In this document: positions 6,266 to 8,814 of the stretch, piece after piece | Layout of the letters: every line of letters starts with the position of its first letter | How positions within the stretch are numbered: the first letter of the stretch is position 1 | Assembly: GCA_029250425.1 (NCBI GenBank) | Contig: JAQXFF010000298.1 | Span: 1 to 8,814, forward strand | Direction: 5' to 3' | Length of the DNA: 8,814 nucleotides | Source: Candidatus Thalassarchaeaceae archaeon | GTDB taxonomy: Archaea; Thermoplasmatota; Poseidoniia; Poseidoniales; Thalassarchaeaceae | Program-made: the position numbers and the translations under genes | The notes under the pieces: generated by a model | What the model was told of the DNA's origin: nothing | Databases searched by the model: none | Seen by the model: the letters and a program-made list of their open reading frames with translations, nothing else

Positions 6266-7258
6266 ATGGGACTGGCATGGTCTGTGGTGACGACCACCCT
6301 CTGGATTTATGCATTCATCTGGCTTGTTGCAGTTCTCGCACCTTTGGTCCATGCTTGGATTAAACAAACTTCAATGGCACTCGGCATTGGCGCCTCACTC
6401 ATTATTGGGTGGCTGATTCAATCCATTTTGTCATGGTATGTCGGTGGCGATCTAATGTTGGCACTGGGTGCGCTTCGTCCGGAATGGGCACTTGAAACCA
6501 ATGAAATGCATCGTTTCATCACGTCGGCTTGGTTACATGCTAGCACATTGCATGTATTGGGCAATTCTCTTGTGATCATTCTCGTTGGTGTTCCTCTTGA
6601 ACAACGATTGGGCCGTGGGAGATTCCTCACCATCTATTTGATTGGAATATTGGGTGGGAATATCGGTTGGACTCTAGCCAATTGGGGCAGTCAAACATTT
6701 TGTTTGGGTGCATCCGGAGCTGCGTTTGGTTTGCTTGGTTGCTATCTCGCTTGTTGGCCAAGGGATGAAATTGAATTCCCCTTAATTCTGATCCGAAGAT
6801 GGCCTGTAGCTTGGATTGCTTTATTCAAATTCGCCTTGGAAATCATGCAATATCCAACGGCGACTTCAAACGTGGCCCACTTAGCACACATCACTGGTTT
6901 CATCGCTTGTTATGTTCTTGCAAAACCAATTGCAAAAGGCGGTTTGGTTCCAATCGGAACAGTGGACGGTGGCCCTTCATCCAAAGGCGGTTTAGAAGCC
7001 CAACACATGGCTACAAAATCACGCATGGGTGATTTGTCGATTGATCCGTGGGATGGGGCATTGACAGGTGCCGCTTTCCGAACCATGCAAAGATTGCGGG
7101 ATGAAGGGGATGAAATTGAAACACGACAAGCATGGCTTGAACAACTTTCCGAACAGGCGCAGTGTCCTGTTTGTGAGTCTGAAATTAGAGTGTTGGAAAT
7201 GGACGGAATCGCCGTGCTCCGCTGTACTGTTGACAAGGCGCATTTAGAGTGGCCTTGA
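6266..7258 (+). CDS. Rhomboid family intramembrane serine protease with C-terminal zinc-ribbon-like domain
   Basis: A 330-residue protein. The rhomboid core is complete: H91-x4-H96-x3-N100 (HASTLHVLGN), the serine motif GASGAAFG with nucleophile S150, and the catalytic His in AHLAHITGF (H208, with H205 nearby). Predicted helices lie around 8-30, 38-57, 96-112, 119-137, 146-164, 175-193 and 203-221, giving one extra N-terminal helix before the six-helix core. After the last helix about 110 residues remain: a Gly-rich linker, a charged helical region (270-298), and CPVC (300-303) with C320 and H326, which could bind one zinc. Rhomboids cleave single-pass membrane substrates within or near the membrane; the substrate here is unknown. 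The ATG at 6266 is preceded by GTAC and no other start is in reach. The nearest neighbours are the divergent ccm string and the downstream S8 protease. Confidence 0.9.
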   Translation: MGLAWSVVTTTLWIYAFIWLVAVLAPLVHAWIKQTSMALGIGASLIIGWLIQSILSWYVGGDLMLALGALRPEWALETNEMHRFITSAWLHASTLHVLGNSLVIILVGVPLEQRLGRGRFLTIYLIGILGGNIGWTLANWGSQTFCLGASGAAFGLLGCYLACWPRDEIEFPLILIRRWPVAWIALFKFALEIMQYPTATSNVAHLAHITGFIACYVLAKPIAKGGLVPIGTVDGGPSSKGGLEAQHMATKSRMGDLSIDPWDGALTGAAFRTMQRLRDEGDEIETRQAWLEQLSEQAQCPVCESEIRVLEMDGIAVLRCTVDKAHLEWP

Positions 7259-7271
7259 CCAAGTTCGTTGA

Positions 7272-7288
7272 CAGGACCTATGGTCCTG
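7272..7288 (+). terminator. Perfect hairpin after the rhomboid gene, terminator candidate
   Basis: CAGGACC and GGTCCTG pair exactly around TAT, beginning 14 nt after the rhomboid stop. The downstream sequence is only modestly T-rich, so this is a structural candidate rather than a typical terminator. The ATG within it (7280-7282) is in frame with the protease gene but is an unlikely start. Confidence 0.35.
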
Positions 7289-7300
7289 ACTCGGTTGGTG

Positions 7301-7308
7301 TTATACGT
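7301..7308 (+). promoter_or_regulatory. TATA-like box for the S8 protease gene
   Basis: TTATACGT is the only TATA-like octamer in the 75-bp gap. Its centre is about 26-30 bases before the expected transcript start near 7330-7334, which would yield a leaderless or nearly leaderless mRNA beginning at the ATG at 7334 or 7340. This fits archaeal promoter geometry; no experimental support. Confidence 0.4.
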
Positions 7309-7320
7309 AATCGGGGTTTG

Positions 7321-7337
7321 GCATCCCTTCGGGATGC
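7321..7337. promoter_or_regulatory. Palindrome over the predicted start site of the S8 protease gene
   Basis: GCATCCC and GGGATGC pair exactly around TTC. The right arm contains the ATG at 7334-7336. Located just downstream of the TATA-like box, it could be a repressor operator in DNA or a start-codon-masking hairpin in RNA. Both are inference. Confidence 0.35.
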
Positions 7338-8814
7338 ATATGCTGTCGAGTGAATCCACCCTCAAGGCTCCGATTTTCGCGGTCTTGTTGTTACTTCTCA
7401 CATCGATGTCCCCCCTGGCTCTTGGAGATAATTCGGAAAGCTTTGAAGTTCGTGAAGAGCCGACGATTATTGTCCCCAACCTGCCATCATTAATCTGTGA
7501 AAATGGTGAATCCTGTCCAACCCCCGATCGTGGTGTTGGACCCTGGCTTTCCTATTCGCCAGACAGGGACCACAACGGCATGGATGACCGTTTACAGCGA
7601 ATCTTAGATGGAGAATACGAATCGGTGAGCACAACTGCCATCGAAGGGCCTGATGGGCGGCTAACTGTCGCAATCCACGTTGATTATTCTCAGAATCCTG
7701 GGCCCGAAGAAATCGATGAACTCAAGTCAACTTTGGCTGCACATGGCTGGATTGAAGAAGGGGCATGGTTCGATGTGCTACGTTCCATCGATACGATTTC
7801 TGTCGACCACGTTCCCCTGTCAGCATTGTTACCAATTTGGCGCCTTGAAGGTGTAGTGACTGTCGAACAACAAAATGTTATGATCCCATTCCTTGATTGG
7901 TCTGTACCTGCAATGAAGGTCAGTAATTCACCTGGATACCAATATTCGATGCGAGCATTGGGCCATCGTGGTGATGATGTTGTGGTGGCTGTACTGGACA
8001 CTGGTGTGGACAATGAACATCGTTCCCTCAATGATTTTGATGATTTGAACGATGACCCTGATCTTGATGCAACCAGTTATACAGACCAAAAATGGGTTGC
8101 GGGTTATGATGCAACATCAGCCTTCTCAAATACAGATGGAGAGGATGATCCAGATGATTCTAACGGGCACGGCACACACGTTGCCGGGACTGTCCTAGGG
8201 ACAGGTAGCAGCGACCGTCAATTCATTGGAGTCGCACCGGGGTCATATCTTGTAGACATCAAAGTCTTGACAGATGCGGGTGGAACGAATGCACAAAACA
8301 CGTTGAGAGGCCTTCAATGGGCTATCGATAATGTGGATACAGATTGGGGTAACAATGGCTCTAGCAATGGAATCGACATACTTTCTATGTCGTATGGTAG
8401 TGTGAGCAATCCACAAAGTGACGATCCCGGGGATAATGGAAGTTCTGCAGAATCGACTCTAGTCAATCGAGCAAGTGCAGATGGCTTGATTTGTGTGATT
8501 GCCATGGGTAATGACGGAATTCGTCGAGTTCCCAGCCCTGCAAGTGCAGATACTTCAATTGCCATTGGAGCGATTGACGAACGAGATTCATTCGAACGTG
8601 CAGATGATGAAATTGCAGATTATTCGAATTGGGGTCCACGATTGAGTGATGGTGATGATGATGATTGGGATGAATTGAAACCCGATGTTGTTGCCCCCGG
8701 TACTGGAATCAATGCACCACTCTACGTGGGTGGTTCCACTCAGCTCCCTGGTTCACCTAGGCCTACTGCTGAGAATAGCTACCAAGAAATGGATGGGACC
8801 AGTATGGCGACTCC
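7334..8814 (+). CDS. Secreted subtilisin-like serine protease (peptidase S8), 3' end outside window
   Basis: Open to the right edge (493 residues plus two bases). An N-terminal signal peptide is clear: Lys at 12, hydrophobic stretch to about 26, likely cleavage after ALG (29-31). Then comes a 160-residue pro-region with a closely spaced Cys pair (C55, C61), an EF-hand-like SPDRDHNGMDDRL (D77, D79, N81, D84) and an I9-inhibitor-like segment. The catalytic domain has VLDTGVD (D222), NGHGTHVAG (H279), oxyanion AMGND (N393) and GTSMAT (S490), so the triad is intact. An Asp-rich loop (DGDDDDWDE, about 439-447) may bind calcium. Sequence after the nucleophile, including any C-terminal repeats or anchor, is missing. 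Starts at 7334 and 7340 are both possible; one at 7280 gives a poor signal sequence. It probably acts outside the cell on proteins, supplying peptides to a heterotroph. Confidence 0.92.
   Translation, partial: MHMLSSESTLKAPIFAVLLLLLTSMSPLALGDNSESFEVREEPTIIVPNLPSLICENGESCPTPDRGVGPWLSYSPDRDHNGMDDRLQRILDGEYESVSTTAIEGPDGRLTVAIHVDYSQNPGPEEIDELKSTLAAHGWIEEGAWFDVLRSIDTISVDHVPLSALLPIWRLEGVVTVEQQNVMIPFLDWSVPAMKVSNSPGYQYSMRALGHRGDDVVVAVLDTGVDNEHRSLNDFDDLNDDPDLDATSYTDQKWVAGYDATSAFSNTDGEDDPDDSNGHGTHVAGTVLGTGSSDRQFIGVAPGSYLVDIKVLTDAGGTNAQNTLRGLQWAIDNVDTDWGNNGSSNGIDILSMSYGSVSNPQSDDPGDNGSSAESTLVNRASADGLICVIAMGNDGIRRVPSPASADTSIAIGAIDERDSFERADDEIADYSNWGPRLSDGDDDDWDELKPDVVAPGTGINAPLYVGGSTQLPGSPRPTAENSYQEMDGTSMAT

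Noticed and set aside
7280..7333. S8 protease start at 7280
   Set aside because: The ATG is in the loop of a hairpin and upstream of the TATA-like box, and it would put an extra hydrophobic stretch before the signal peptide.
6910..7479. 189-codon minus-strand open frame across the rhomboid end and the spacer
   Set aside because: It opposes the conserved rhomboid tail and the S8 signal peptide, is Ser-rich and lacks any domain; antisense shadow.
8645..8670. GAT-rich short repeat
   Set aside because: It encodes the Asp-rich loop of the S8 protease; codon repetition rather than a DNA repeat element.
1..8814. CRISPR array, tRNA, rRNA, insertion sequence, prophage or defence system
   Set aside because: No spaced direct repeats, cloverleaf sequences, transposase or integrase motifs were seen; the genes present are housekeeping, cytochrome maturation and protease genes.

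Overview
The window reads as genomic DNA from an archaeon. The clearest marker is a full-length archaeal NMD3 homologue (2554-3633) next to an archaeal-type bifunctional phosphoglucose/phosphomannose isomerase (1511-2557). Secreted subtilase, rhomboid and cytochrome c maturation genes, short intergenic gaps and balanced base composition fit a marine Group II (Poseidoniales-like) euryarchaeon. That placement is inference from gene content; no rRNA gene or other taxonomic marker is present.

Layout, left to right. (1) 1-871, minus strand: a polytopic membrane protein that runs off the left edge, probably a GT-C-like glycosyltransferase. (2) 872-929: a divergent spacer. (3) 930-1517, plus: a standalone M23-type metallopeptidase without signal peptide. 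Its stop overlaps by 7 nt the stop of the convergent isomerase gene. (4) 6206 down to 1511, minus: a tightly packed gene string, ccmA-ccmB fusion > ccmC > ccmD > four-helix SirB2-like membrane protein > nmd3 > pgi/pmi, with gaps or overlaps of -4 to +39 nt. (5) 6207-6265: a second divergent spacer. (6) 6266-7258, plus: a rhomboid protease with an extra cytosolic C-terminal domain ending in a C-C-C-H cluster. (7) 7259-7333: a spacer with two perfect hairpins and a TATA-like box. (8) 7334 to the right edge, plus: a secreted subtilisin-family (S8) protease cut just after its catalytic serine.

Functionally, the left part of the minus-strand string serves translation (NMD3, 60S/50S subunit factor) and central sugar metabolism. 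The right part supplies the ATPase/permease and haem-handling subunits of system I cytochrome c maturation. The SirB2-like protein between them has intramembrane histidines and may be a haem or redox partner. The plus-strand genes are all proteases (M23-like, rhomboid, S8).

The features least explained by gene annotation are regulatory. The two divergent spacers share short motifs at almost identical spacing. Four perfect inverted repeats of 7-8 bp with 3-nt loops lie at gene boundaries. A Shine-Dalgarno-containing palindrome lies just inside the first gene. I saw no CRISPR array, tRNA, rRNA, insertion sequence or integrase.
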